Below, in pieces: positions 1 through 11,220 of a DNA stretch of 64,000 nucleotides. Source of the DNA: Prunus persica (taxonomy: Eukaryota > Streptophyta > Magnoliopsida > Rosales > Rosaceae); the NCBI RefSeq assembly GCF_000346465.2, contig NC_034009.1, forward strand, positions 21,786,706-21,850,705, read 5' to 3'. The translations under genes and the position numbers were made by a program. A model generated the notes under the pieces. It was not told where the DNA came from, did no database searches, and was given only the letters and a program-made list of their open reading frames with translations. Position 1 is the stretch's first letter. Each line of letters starts with the position of its first letter.

Positions 1-538
1 TCAACGACGGTTATATTATACCTAACGACGTTTAAAAACAAATCAACGTCGCTCAACAAATATATTACGTCGTCTTAGTCTTACTTAAGACGACGAAAAA
101 CGACGACAGTAGTACAAAAACAGTCGTTGTTTTTATATTCTTATTTTATTTAAATCTGTCGTGTTAGTTAAAAACGACGGCATAACAAAAAACCGTCGTT
201 TTGTTTCAAACTGAATTAATTTAAAATTTCTTCAGGAAAGCAAAATCTATTTATAATTTCCTCGGGTTAGTAATATTGCGTCGTGTTAGTTTACAAATTC
301 TAGAACATTAATTTCCCTCATTTTAAATTTCCTCGGGAAAGAAAAATCTATTTATCACGCTTTGTAATTGAAAACTAAAACTGAAAGAATTCTGGAAAAA
401 AAACTCTATTTATAATTTAAAAATAAAATCCACGTCGGTTGTATTACACTTAACGACGTTTAACAAAATAATCTACGTCGGTAATTATAAATCTACCACC
501 ATCTTACCTTAATATAGACGACGAGAAAAGCATTGACA

Positions 539-950
539 ATGTCTTCATCATATCTCCCAGCAACTACTGATTCGATTGCTCATGCTTTAGAGGCCATTGA
601 AGCCATTTCTATTCTTTATCGCATTCTTGAAACCCATCTTCTTCTTCTGAAGCTCTACGGATAAAGGAAGAGGCTATCACAAATCTGACGGATCTTCTTA
701 GTCAAAAAAATCAAGCAGAGGATCAGGCACATCTGATCTTCAGATTTCCCTGAGAAGCGAACTTTCCTTCGACAGCGAGTGGAGGCCAGGCTTGCATCTC
801 TTTTGATGGAAAGCAAGGAGTATTCAGAAGCACTAAGTGTCCTATCAGGCTTGATCAAGGAAGTGAGAAGGCTAGTTGACAAGCTTCTTCTTGTCAACTA
901 GCCTAAATGTAAGCTCAATTTCTCTTTGAGAAAGACATCCAAATTATTGT
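539..950 (+). pseudogene. RPN6 (fragment): Captured fragment of 26S proteasome subunit RPN6/PSMD11
   Basis: From the ATG at 539 the reading begins MSSSYLPATTDSIAHALEA and continues EAISILYRILE, matching what I know of the N-terminus of plant RPN6 (PSMD11), a non-ATPase lid subunit of the 26S proteasome. After a one-base shift the match resumes in another frame as SSSEALRIKEEAITNLTDLL (about 630-690). A short piece reading TSDLQIS follows, then EKRTFLRQRVEARLASLL and SGLIKEVRRL up to about 890, and a weak KLNFSLR remnant near 910-940. Internal segments are missing, reading frames shift and there are stops, so no proteasome protein is made. The piece lies inside CACTA non-coding sequence and is flanked by CGTCG motifs on both sides, which suggests transposon gene capture rather than a resident gene. 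Confidence 0.85.
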
Positions 951-1739
951 CTTTGAGATGTGAGAGACAGTGTCTCTGAGAGAGGAAGAACTTGGAACCC
1001 TAAATGTAAACCGCGAAAATGAATGAAAGCGACAAATTTATAGAATAAATTTTTAAAACCAATGGCGGTCCTTACCAAAAAACCGCCGTTTAAATTGTAA
1101 AATCAACGTCGGTATTACTGACGTATATTACAGAACTCCACGTCGGTACATTAATAATCACGACGTCTTAAATAATCTACCATGACGCGAGTTATTACTT
1201 ATGTACTTTAATTTTTGAGTTTACTACGACGGTACCTACAACACTACTGTCGTATTTATTTACCACGTCCGAAGTTAAATTTACCGTCGTATTTTGTACT
1301 TTATACGTCGTAGTTATATGTAACCGCCGTATTATTTTTTTGAAATGGTTTTATATGTAAGCAACTTTTCGTCTACTTGACTTACACATTCGTTGTTTTT
1401 ATATTCTTATTTTATTTAAATCTGTCATCCAAAAAAGAAACTTTACATATTGCAGAATATTAATTTCCTTCGTTTTAAATTTCCTCCGGAAAAAAAACTC
1501 TATTTATAACGCACTGTAATTGAAAAATAAACTGAAAGGTCATGGGAAAAAAAATTCTATTCATAATTTAAAAATTAAAATCCACGTCGGTTATATTAAA
1601 CCTAACGACGTTAAATGAAATGATTCCACGTCGAACGAAAAATATTGCGTCGTGTTAGTTAAAAACGACGTAGTTAAATGTAACCGCCGTATTATTTTTT
1701 TGAAATGGTTTTATATGTAAGCAACTTTTCGACTTACAC
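951..1739. repeat. CACTA non-coding block with CGTCG motifs
   Basis: There is no coding signal here. Motifs such as AACGTCGG, CCGCCGT and ACGACGT recur at intervals of tens of bases. A stretch around 1,335-1,390 (GAAATGGTTTTATATGTAAGC) is repeated at about 1,700-1,740 just before the leader exon, so part of this block is a local duplication. The same holds for the TTTAAATTTCCTC-type segments at about 310-420 and 1,460-1,570. Confidence 0.6.
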
Positions 1740-2583
1740 ATGCACTGTTTCCAAACCCGATTAAAAATTTCAATCTCCCAGAGAAACCTTTTCGTCTTTT
1801 TTCCTTGTCAGAGCATTGTCAGAGTTTCTCATCGTCTTCCTCTCGTCTTCTTCGTCGTCTCTGAACTTAAACATCGATCATCTTCCTCTTGCTTTCATTG
1901 CACGCAAAAGGTAAGCTTTCATTTTCACTATTTTGGTTACTGTTTTGCATGCTCATACGTTTTTTGTTTGAAAAATCTTTTTACCTTTTTTCTGGCCAAA
2001 ATCATTTTACTTCTTTCCAAGTTTGATAAAATATACAGACAAAGAGGGAAAGTTTCCAACTTTGAAGACAACTACCTCAACTAAATAAGACGACAGTAGA
2101 CCACGACGGTTCGTCAGTTGTTCTAGCGTCGTCTGAAAATTGACAAAGTTTTTTTTAAAATAATAGTCTTTTTTTATATGCTTGTTTAATTGCAGGTTTG
2201 ATTTCTCTGAACAATGGTTTTTGTTTTTCCCTTATTTGATAAAATATAAAGAAAAAGAAACTAGGGTTGGTATCTAATATAGACGACAAAATATCTTATT
2301 GTTTTACGTCGTGTGAATGTTAATACCACAACGGTGTATTACTATTGACGTCGTATGAACATAAATACCACGACGTTATATAAATAATAGTTTTACCACG
2401 ACGGTGTATTACTATTGACGTCGTGTGAACATATATACCACGACGTTATATAAATAATGGTTTTAAACATTTATTACGTCTGAGATTATTTCATTGCGTC
2501 GTCTAAAATCATATCATACGTCGTATTTTTTTAATACCGTCGTTTGTGTTCTTAATGTTTTCCTGAAATATTTTCACTTGCAG
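1740..2583 (+). other. Probable 5' leader exons and introns of the CACTA Ulp1 gene
   Basis: A pyrimidine-rich stretch without CGTCG motifs (about 1,740-1,910) ends at a good donor, AAAAG|GTAAGC (1,911). A second short exon-like piece begins after TTGCAG at 2,195. A third acceptor, CACTTGCAG (2,575-2,583), lies 14 bases before the ATG at 2598. The sequence between these sites is again rich in CGTCG motifs. This is inferred from splice signals only; no transcript was seen. Confidence 0.45.
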
Positions 2584-2597
2584 TTTTGTCTGTTAAA

Positions 2598-5500
2598 ATG
2601 GTTTCTCAACAACAAACTAAGGATTCTGGCTCCAAGAAGCTTGGAATGGTAGCTCCTCAAGACAAGTCTTCGAAAGAGATGAAGTCTTCGAAGAAGATGA
2701 AGTTTGCTTCATCATCTGCTGAGACAGAACCAACCAGCCAGACAACAATCTCTGATGATTCAAAGACTGGTCGAGGTATGAGCACAATGCCTCGTGTTGT
2801 GAAGAGAAAGCTTCAGAAACTGAGGCCAATTGTTGAGTACAATAAAAGGGGGAAAGGTGTTGGCCAAGCACATATTGAGATGCAGTCGTATATTGGTGTG
2901 TTGGCACGCTCCAGGATCCCACTTGTGGACAAGAAATGGTCCCAAATCCCCAAGGATATAAAGGAGCAGATTTGGGAAGCAGTTGACATGGCTTTTGTCG
3001 TAGGCCAAGGGGGCAAGACCTCTGTTTTAGCTTCTGCTGCCAAGAAATGGAAGGATTTCAAGTCTACACTAACGAGGCATTATATCCTTCCATACACCAA
3101 TGACAGAGAGAAATTAAGCCAACCCCATGAAACATATAAATTCATAGAGAAAGCACAATGGGATGCCTTTGTAGCTTCAAGGCTATCCAAAGATTTTGAG
3201 TCTGTGCATTCTCAACATGCACAGATTAGGGAGAAACTCGAGTACAATCATCGATTGTCTCGAAAAGGATATGCTAGATTGGAGGATCAATTGGAGGAAA
3301 CCATGCCTGGGGTAGAAATTGATCGATCTACCTTATGGAAGAGAGCTAGACAGGACAAACATGGTAACATCCCTGATCCAAAGGTGGCAGAGAAAGCAAA
3401 ATTAATTGTAAGCCTACTATCACTCTGTTTTAAATTTTTATTAAACTGTGAATTATTCTTATTACGTCGTATGTTAAATAGGAATCACTACTATGTTTTC
3501 TGTAATTATAGCATAAGACGTCGGTGGTTCATTTTCGCGTCGTGTGAATGATATTACCACGTCGAAACTTTTTTAAAAACGTCGTTAACGGTCTAAATAG
3601 GAATCACTACTCTGTTTTCTTTAATTATAGCATAAGACGTCGGTTGTTTATTCATTTCGTCGTTTTAAATAAATAACCACGTCGGTATAACTACCGTCGT
3701 GATAAGTTATAATAACGTCGGTTTATACGTTATTGCGTCGTGTGAAATTATATAATACGTCGTTTGTACATAAATAACCGTCGTGTGTTTTTTTGTTTAT
3801 CTTTGTTTTAGGATGAATTGCAGAAACAAGTCTCAGAAGGCAAAGTCAGAGTAGATGGCAGCAATGATGTGCTGACCATGGCTCTGGGCCCCGAGCATCC
3901 AGGCAGAGTGAGGGGAGTTGGTGCTGGTGTTTCCCCAAGGCAATATTTCAATTTGCCCAAACCACAGAGGGTGAGCTTTGACGACCGTTTGAAGGACAGT
4001 TTAAGAGTTCTCCTTCAAGAAGAGACTAAAAAGATGGAGGCTAAGGCAAGGGAAGAGGCCTTAAGGATGGAGGCTAGGACAAAACAATTGGTAGAGGCTG
4101 AGAGGGAGCATTTCCTGAGTCAGCTTTCCCAATTAATTCCCAATTTTGATCCAAGCATGCTTAAACCAAGAATTAGCCAAAGCCCCAAAAATCCAATGTC
4201 TGACAAAGCTAGCTGCTCTGGAGGTGATGTGAGATCCCTACATTTGGAGGATGATACTGCCAAAATGGGGAAACATCAGCCAGATGAAGAGAAGGAAGAA
4301 GAAAAAAGAGATGAAGAGAAGGAAGAAGAAAAGGAGAAAGAAGATGAAGAAAAGCATGACGACAAGGTATGTTCACATAACTTTGCCTTTTTTATTTGTT
4401 TTTCAAAATTTCAGACGTCGATATTTTTATTTAATCAGTCGTTTGTTTACAACTTAGACGGCGAAATTTTTTTAAGACGTAATAAAATATTTAAACGACG
4501 GTTTTTGCACCGTCGTTTAAATGGTTTCAGACGACGCTTTATTCATAAAACCGTCGTCTTTATTGAATTACCACGACAGTTTTTTCACCGTCGTTTAAAT
4601 ACTTTTAAGACGACGTTTTATTCCTTAAACCGTCGTCTTTATTGAATTACCACGTCATTTTTTTTATTTCTTTAAACAGGTTATTGAAGTTGGTGATTAT
4701 TCAAATATGGAGGCGCCATCTTCTTTAAAAACCCTTTGTCGTTTTGTGGAAACGACACTCCTGCCTGAGGATAAGACACTCCAATTTACAATTGATAAGG
4801 AGGTGTTTGGTGGTGAGCGCGATACCTTCCTCCTGCCTGAAGATATTACACAATTTGCAGGCATGGAAGAAATTGGAGCTACTGTATTGGCTGTATATAT
4901 GAGGTTTGTACTTCTAAAATAATACCTCGTTGGTTTATATATTGAGTCGTCTTAACTAACTAACCACGTCGTCTTAACTAACTACCGTCGTGATAAATAT
5001 ATTATAACGTCCTCATCTATTTCAGTACGTCGTGTGAAATATTATAATACGTCGTTTTTTTATACATAACCGTCGTGTTTTTTTGTGCTGACTTGTTTAT
5101 ATTATTTTATGTATTTAGGTACTTACACGATGTTTTGAAACAAGCCAATATGTGCAGCATGGTTGGCTTTATCGACCCTGCTACAGTTAGTGCCAACTCT
5201 GGCACAATAACTGAAAGATCACGACTGGTAGCAGCTCGACTTCAGAAGACAGACGGTGAACAGATTTTCATGATGCCTTACAATCCAGGGTTAGTCTCCT
5301 TAGGATTTTGTTTTTATGATTTTCAATAAATGACAGCTTATAAACTAACCACGTCGGTGTTTTATTTTATTTAGTCGTTTGAAACTACTAACCACGTCGG
5401 TATTTATTTATCGTCGTGATAAATATATAATGTCATCGTTATCTACTTTATTTCGTCGTGTGAAATACTATAATACGTCGTTTTTGTAAATAACCGTCGT

Positions 5501-6078
5501 TTTTATATTAATTTTGTGCAACCGTCATTGGATCTTGCTGATTGTAAGAGCAAAGAAGGAGACCGTCTATTTTCTGGATCCTCTGCCAAGTCATCGTGTG
5601 GTCGACGAAGAGGCGAAAAACATCGTGAACAGTGCTTTAAAAATATATAATACCCACATAGCCCGAGCAGGACGTAAAAATGTAATTTGGAAAACTCTCT
5701 CAGGCACACCAAAGCAACCCAGCAATGTCGAATGCGGGTATTATGTGATGCGCTTCATGAGGGACATCATCATGGATCCTTCCTTGGGGTTTGAGTATAA
5801 GGTAAGAAGAAATTACCTTCATACATTTCACGTTGTTTTTTGTATTATCAACGACGGTCATGTAAAATTAACGTCGTTGAATGGATATACTACGTCGGTT
5901 ATGAAAAATATCGTCGTCTGTGATTGAATTTCTTTTTATTTATAAACCCTAATAGTCATTGTTTATGCAGTATGCCAAGGGAAACCAGGAAGCTTCATAC
6001 CCCCAAGAAGCCATTGATGAAGTCCGGAATGAATGGGCAGAGTTTGTTTTCCAAATTATTAAACAGGGCAATTATTGA
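2598..6078 (+). CDS. CACTA-encoded Transposase_24 / Ulp1 (C48) protease-like protein
   Basis: Six exons can be joined in frame: 2598-3407, 3812-4366, 4680-4903, 5119-5289, 5522-5801 and 5971-6078, giving about 715 residues with no internal stop. Residues ~60-270 resemble the Ptta/En/Spm plant transposase domain (Transposase_24), with W-x-x-I-P near the start. Residues ~380-455 are rich in K and E and low in complexity. The C-terminal part is a Ulp1-type cysteine protease: His589 in RHW, Asp606 in FLDP, Gln652 and Cys658 in QPSNVECGYYV. In cells such enzymes cleave SUMO-like modifiers; the role in CACTA elements is unknown. All introns use GT/AG except the acceptor before exon 5, which reads GCAA|C (5,518-5,522) instead of AG. 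If that site is dead, the protease domain is lost. Introns, not exons, carry the CGTCG motifs. The ATG at 2598 is preferred; an upstream in-frame TTG at 2586 is not a likely start. Confidence 0.8.
3408..3811 (+). repeat. Motif-rich intron 1 with an internal ~120-bp duplication
   Basis: The intron contains many ACGTCG/CCGTCGT copies. A segment beginning AAATAGGAATCACTACT occurs at about 3,475 and again at about 3,595, each time followed by GCATAAGACGTCGG, so a unit of about 120 bp has been tandemly duplicated inside the intron. Confidence 0.7.
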
Positions 6079-7330
6079 ACACTTGATATTTATGTATAAT
6101 GTACAAATTTTCTCTATAATATGTAATGTAAAAATTTGTTGAGGTTTTCTTAAATTAAAAAAAAAACAAACATACAAATTGCTTAACCGACGTGTAATAC
6201 TTTTCCAACGACCTAATAAAGTCAAAAACCGTCGTATTTTGTTGTTTCGTGTTTTAAACAAATACGACGTAAAAATATAGTTAGACGACGTTCTTTGAAC
6301 AATTGAGTCGTTTATGGTTTACAACATCTTCAATTTCTTAAGGGTTCAGGGTATCATCGACGACGTTTATGTAACGACAGCGGTTAAGTCGTGGAATATA
6401 TATTTTACGTCGTATAGTTAAATAGCCGCCATGGTTTCTCATTTTAACGACGTCATTTTAACGACTTAGTAGTCTATTACAATTTACAACGTCTACAATT
6501 TATTAACACCGACGTGGTTTGTTGTTGTGGTAAGAATATTTTATTATTTTTATATCAAAATATTCAAAATAAATTTAAAATAAATGAGAAAATTGAAAAG
6601 TCAACTCCTATGAAGTCATTGATATATTTTCTTCCACATAAACCTTGAAAAAATTCATTTTGAATAACAAAAATTTAAAATGACCATCCAAAATAAAATT
6701 GTTTTGATGAGTCATAAAATCACTTCTAGTTTTATGGTTTAGGGTTTAGAGTCTAGGGTTTAGAGATTAGGGTTGTTATTTATTGGGGTTTATTTTTAAA
6801 GTATAATTTTTGGGTAGTCTAGGGTATATGTTAGGCTTTAAAACCATAAAACCTTTTATAAACTTAATTTTTTAAATTGTATAATTTAGTTTTATGGGTT
6901 TAGGGTATTAATTTTTAACGACGGTGGTTGCGTCGTGGAATACATATTTTACGTCGTACAGTAAAACATACGACATGGTTTACGCTTTAAACGACGTCAT
7001 TTTAATATGTAAGTCGGTTTATATAATTTACAACGTCTTTAATTTCTTAACACCGACGTGGTTTTTCAGTCGTCGTTATATAAAAAATTCAAAATAAATT
7101 TAAAATTAATCCGAAAAATGAAGCTTCAAAATGAACGGCCTTACGTTCTTAATCCGAAAATGAAGTTTCCGTCGTGGAATATTAAATTTACGTCGGTACT
7201 TGTAGAACTTTCGCCTTGGTTTTTCTTTCGACGTTTTAAAACGCGCGAGCTCTAAAAATTTTCGCGCGACCTAAATTTTTTTAGATTTGGCTCTTATTCT
7301 TATACTTCGAACCCTGAAACCTAAAATTTT
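6079..7330. repeat. Intergenic CACTA segment with CGTCG motifs and degenerate telomere-like repeats
   Basis: No gene is seen. About 6,180-6,530 and 6,900-7,210 hold CGTCG-type motifs. About 6,735-6,790 holds several degenerate GTTTAGGG/TTTAGAG units that resemble the plant telomere repeat TTTAGGG, too few and too diverged to be a telomere. The remainder is AT-rich. Confidence 0.55.
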
Positions 7331-8054
7331 CAGATTTCGCGCGACATAACATTTCGCTCTCTCACTTCTGCTCTAATTAAAAGTTGCACTCTCCAGGCTC
7401 CGTCGAATCTGTGAGCTCGTCCAACCTGTAAGTACAAACCCTATCTTCCCCTTGTAAATTCATTGAATGATATTAGGTTGTTTTGTTAAAGGGTTTTATG
7501 TGTATGCTTTGCGATCTGTTAATAATGTGCTTATAGGTATGGGTTCATGGATTTTCTGTTTAATGGGTTCATGGATTTCTGTTTAATGGGTTCATGGATT
7601 ACATTATCTGTTATGTTGAATTGGGAATGGTTTTAATTTTGTCGGATCTTTTAATCATTTATTGTTTTCATGCTTGGTTTCATGTATATGTTGGTTTCTT
7701 GCTTGGTTTCATATATATGTTGTGTTCTTAATGGGTTTTGTGTTCTTGAAAATAAACAGAGACACGACGAATTTTAAGGCATACGACGACGATTACACGA
7801 CGGTTTTTTTAAACTACCGTCGTTGTATTACTTATACACGACGGTTTTTTCATAAACCGTCGTTTGTATTACTTATAATAGACGACGTCTGTTGAAAATC
7901 CGTCGTCTATATATGCCAAATACGTCTGTTTTTGTTTAAAACCCGTCGTCTCTGTTGTGTATTAGTTGCGATTAGATCATTGTATAATCTGCTATAGTGA
8001 TGGTCATTGCCTGTATTTTCACTTTATTGTAGATAATAGGTTATAGTGTCGGAG
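7331..8054 (+). other. Probable leader exon and intron of the TNPD-type gene
   Basis: A motif-free stretch (about 7,330-7,427) ends at a donor AACCT|GTAAGT (7,428). The matching acceptor is TTGTAG at 8,027-8,032, 22 bases before the ATG at 8055. The intron holds three near-copies of TGGGTTCATGGATTT at 7,540-7,600 and a motif-rich end (7,760-7,950) with inverted ACGACGG/CCGTCGT pairs. Confidence 0.45.
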
Positions 8055-9079
8055 ATGGATAAGTCATGGATGCACTCGGATAGAAGATCGAAGGCATATG
8101 AATTTGGGACCGTAATGCGGAGGAAGTCCTACCTTATATCGAGTACGTATGAGTTTTATTCTTTAAGTTTCCATTTTAAATTATTTCTTATGTTTATCTT
8201 ATATATTTGGGACCGTAATGCTTGAATTTTTCGTGTCATGTAGGCAACATATGATCCACATCAAGACTGCTTATCCAAAATTTAGAAAGAGAACAAAGTG
8301 GCTGCAGGATAAGCACAATAGCACTTTCATTCAATGGCTACGCTTCAAGGTATATGTTGTTGAATAACATATTTCTCTTTTAATTTTCTTCTTATTTCTA
8401 TGTTAGATTGAATTAAGATTTGATTAATTTGCAGGTTCAAAGTGAACTTGAGGAAGACAATAATGGCGTATCAGAAAATTTAAGGTGGCTAGCAGCTGGT
8501 CCAAACATGGCAGTGCCATTATATAGGAGCTATCTTATTAAAGGTATTAAATTCAATATCAAGGCACAAGATGATGTGCGGACAACTTAAAATAGTGGAG
8601 TTTATTTACTTGCACATACCATGCAAGTTGCTAGTGCCAAGGATAAAAACCCAATTCTCTCAAATATGGGTTTCTATGGTGTCATTCAAGAAATTTGGGA
8701 CCTTGACTACCAAAAGTTTACAATCCCAGTCTTTAGGTGTGATTGGATAGATAGTTCTGGTCTTGTAGCCGACGAACTTGGATTTACCCTTGTAGATTTG
8801 AGTAAAATTGGACATAGGAATGACCAATTTGTTTTGGCTTCTCAAGTCAAACAAATATTTTTTGTTGACGACCCGATGCATCGTGGTTGGTCGGTAGTGT
8901 TATCAATGCCTAATAGAGAATATAATGATGTTATTGGTGATGAAGTCTTAGGTGATGTGATAATTGAGTGTGAGCCATTTACTAGAGGGATGCCAAATGT
9001 TGACACATTTGATGAACTGGTGGGTGAGTTAGGTGCTCAAAATATTCGAGGTGGGTGTGAAGATATATGGATTGAATGA
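8055..9079 (+). pseudogene. Relic of CACTA TNPD transposase: Transpos_assoc start joined to DUF4216 end
   Basis: Exons 8055-8146, 8244-8349 and 8435-9079 join in frame. The first starts MDKSWMHSDRRSKAYEFG, the hallmark of the transposase-associated domain. The second and third (HNSTFIQWLRFK, then ENLRWLAAGP) and the final 150 residues (IPVFRCDWIDSSGLV) match the linker and DUF4216 region found at the C-terminus of CACTA transposases. The large Transposase_21 catalytic domain and DUF4218 that normally lie between are absent. A TAA at 8588-8590 interrupts the third exon where the family usually continues with QNSGV, so the protein is doubly broken. The gene cannot supply transposase. Confidence 0.8.
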
Positions 9080-9614
9080 TGCTTATGTAATTGGCAGTGT
9101 ATGACATTCATTTTATAATATATTGTAATGTGATTTCTTCACTTTCATTATACAGGTTTTGGCCACAAAACAATCAGTGCAAAAAATACTGGATCCAGAT
9201 TACATCATTATATTCTGCATAAAAAACAACGTCTGTTCAAATAAAACACGACGTTATTGTGAACCATTTATTCAGCATATTTACCGACGTCTTAAAGCAA
9301 CATAACAATGAAGAACCACGACGCTATTGTGAAGCAATTATCCAGGATATCACGTCGGGGAAGGATTAAGAACCGCCATGTAATTCAAAATAACACGACT
9401 CCAATCCCATAATAACGACGTCTAAAAAACGAGATATATAATCTGAACGTTAAAAAATACGACGTCATCATACATTTTCCACGTCGCAAGTTCTTTTATA
9501 AACGAAGAGGAATGAAATGAATTCCAACGGAAATTCATTATAACCGCCGTCTAATAACAATTAAACGACGTTATTTGTAATACGGCTCTCATCATAATCT
9601 ACGCCGTCTATATG
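9080..9614. repeat. CACTA right subterminal region, proximal part
   Basis: Short 3' untranslated-like AT-rich stretch to about 9,215, then dense CGTCG/CGACG motifs in both orientations (ACGACGTTATT, CACGTCGG, ACCGCCGT). No coding potential. Confidence 0.6.
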
Positions 9615-10545
9615 TTCTGTAATACGGCTCTCATTTATTTGGAACCGACGTTGTTTAGAAGTTCAACGTCGTCTATATTATTAAGTGCGTCGTGAGTAAT
9701 GAATACATATAAATACAACGTCGACTATATAAATGTATACGTCGTAAATAATGACACTGACAACTATTTCCACGTCATCTTTTTTAGAAAAATCGAAGTG
9801 GAAAATTTATTTCACGACGGTTTTTTGTAAATAAGAGACGTAGTAGATTTCAATAACGTCGTCTTCTCATGTATTTAAAGACGTCATATTTTTTCTTGTC
9901 GGGTAAATTATATTTAACGGCGTAGTATTTTAGTTGTCGTCGTTGTATGTATATCTTGCGGCCTTGTTCTTTTAATATGTGTCATATTTTTCCTTTTTAA
10001 CGACGGTGATTTTTTTGAGTTGGTCGTCTATTCTCATCCTCGACTATTTTCTAGAACTTTAGCAGACTAAACACGTCTGTTTTTATTTTTTTCCGACGTT
10101 GTTTTATTTAACAACGTCTAATATTTATCGTCGTTGTTTGTTTCTGAAAATAGGACGTATAAATTTTGTAATACGACTCTCATATATTTGTAACCGACGT
10201 TGTGTAGTTTTTCAACGTCTACTCTATTAACATATACGTCGTAAATAATGACACTGACAACTATTTCCACGTCATCTTTTATCGAAAAATCGAAGTGGAA
10301 AATTAATTTTACGACGGTTGTTTTTTTATATGCGACGTAGTAGGTATCAATAACGTCGTCTTCTAATGTATTTAAAGACGTCATATTTTTTATTGTCCTG
10401 AAAATTATATTTAACGTCGTCGTATTTGTATTTTCGTCGTTGTATGTCTATCTTGCGGCCTTGTTCTGTTAATATGTGTCATATTTTTCCTTTTTAACGA
10501 CGGTTTTTTTAGAGAGTTGGTCGTCTATTATCATCCTCGATTGCT
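9615..10545. repeat. Tandem duplication in CACTA right subterminal region
   Basis: Two diverged copies of a ~400-bp segment lie about 497 bp apart. GTCGTAAATAATGACACTGA occurs at 9,741 and 10,238. Both copies continue through CTATTTCCACGTCATCTTTT, GCGGCCTTGTTCT and TTTTTCCTTTTTAACGACGG. The first copy runs about 9,615-10,045, the second about 10,150-10,545. Confidence 0.75.
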
Positions 10546-10687
10546 TTTTTTAGATCTTTTTGCAGTACAAAGACGTCGTTTTGTATTTGTTGATGACGTT
10601 GTATATTTTAACAACGACGGTTATTTAGCGTCGTGGTTTATGAGGGAAAAGATGACGGTGGATTCCACGACCATTGAAAAACCCAAT

Positions 10688-10733
10688 ACACGACGGTGAT
10701 TTACCGTCGTCTTTTTGCTTTTTTGTAGTTGTG
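10688..10733. repeat. Right terminal region of the CACTA element
   Basis: A short hairpin (CACGACGGT-GATTT-ACCGTCGTC, 10,689-10,711) is followed by TTTTTGCTTTTTTGTAGTTG. Read from outside, this is CAACTACAAAAAAG, one inserted base away from CACTACAAAAAA. The exact end (10,729 to 10,733) is uncertain. Confidence 0.55.
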
Positions 10734-11220
10734 AATGAAGAGAATGCTATGCAAACATCATGCCGTGTGTTTTCTTTGGTTCTTCAATGTTTTCTTCCAT
10801 GCTAATTACTCTTAACTTGGCACCAAAGTTGAACATCCCAATTAGGTTGCAGATTAGGAGAATTTGATCAAAACCACACATCATATGCCTGATCATATAT
10901 TTCTAAAACGAACTCTGGAAACAGGTTGGAGGTTGAGTACGGTTTAATTTTATAAACATGGAATTAGTTTTGTAATGGTGGATTCGAAATCCCTGGTCTC
11001 ATCCCTATTCTTTCTACATCAATATATCATTCACTGCTACATTCTTCTTGCATGTTAAGTTATTTTTCAATTACAACTACTTTCAAATAGTCACTTTCAT
11101 TTTTATCTAGGGTTCTTTCAAAACTAGTAATTTATAAAGGTCCAATCGGTCCCTGTGGTTCGACCCCCTTACTTGTACCACTATACTAACCATATATTGG
11201 CACTTGGAAGGAACACAACA
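10734..11220 (-). mobile_element. Truncated LTR-like fragment, reverse orientation
   Basis: Read on the minus strand, the right border (11,220) begins TGTTGTGTTCC, and about 60 bp in has GGGGGTCGAACCACAGGGAC. This is close to the GGTCGATCCCACGGAG motif at the same place in the LTRs starting at 17,974 and 63,543. It abuts satellite exactly at 11,221. Its other side runs into the CACTA end, so most of the LTR is missing or displaced. No coding sequence was seen. Confidence 0.55.

Larger units (their letters stand above)
1..10731 (+). mobile_element. CACTA (En/Spm) DNA transposon, right part; left end outside window
   Basis: The region encodes the two proteins typical of plant CACTA elements: a Transposase_24/Ulp1 protein (2598-6078) and a relic of the TNPD-type transposase (8055-9079). 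Both read rightwards. Non-coding DNA from base 1 to about 10,710 is filled with short direct and inverted copies of ACGTCG, CGACGG and CCGTCGT, which look like CACTA subterminal repeats. The right end is placed where the motif density stops, at TTTTTTGTAGTT (10,719-10,730), close to the TTTTTGTAGTG expected at a CACTA terminus. The left terminus is not in the window, so the TIR and the 3-bp target duplication cannot be tested. The copy is probably non-autonomous because the catalytic transposase domain is missing. Confidence 0.82.

Noticed and set aside
655..897. Minus-strand 80-residue frame
   Set aside because: It is the opposite strand of the captured RPN6 fragment, which explains the sequence better.
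7662..7895. 77-residue frame before the transposase relic
   Set aside because: It crosses an intron-like, motif-rich stretch and shows no protein similarity.
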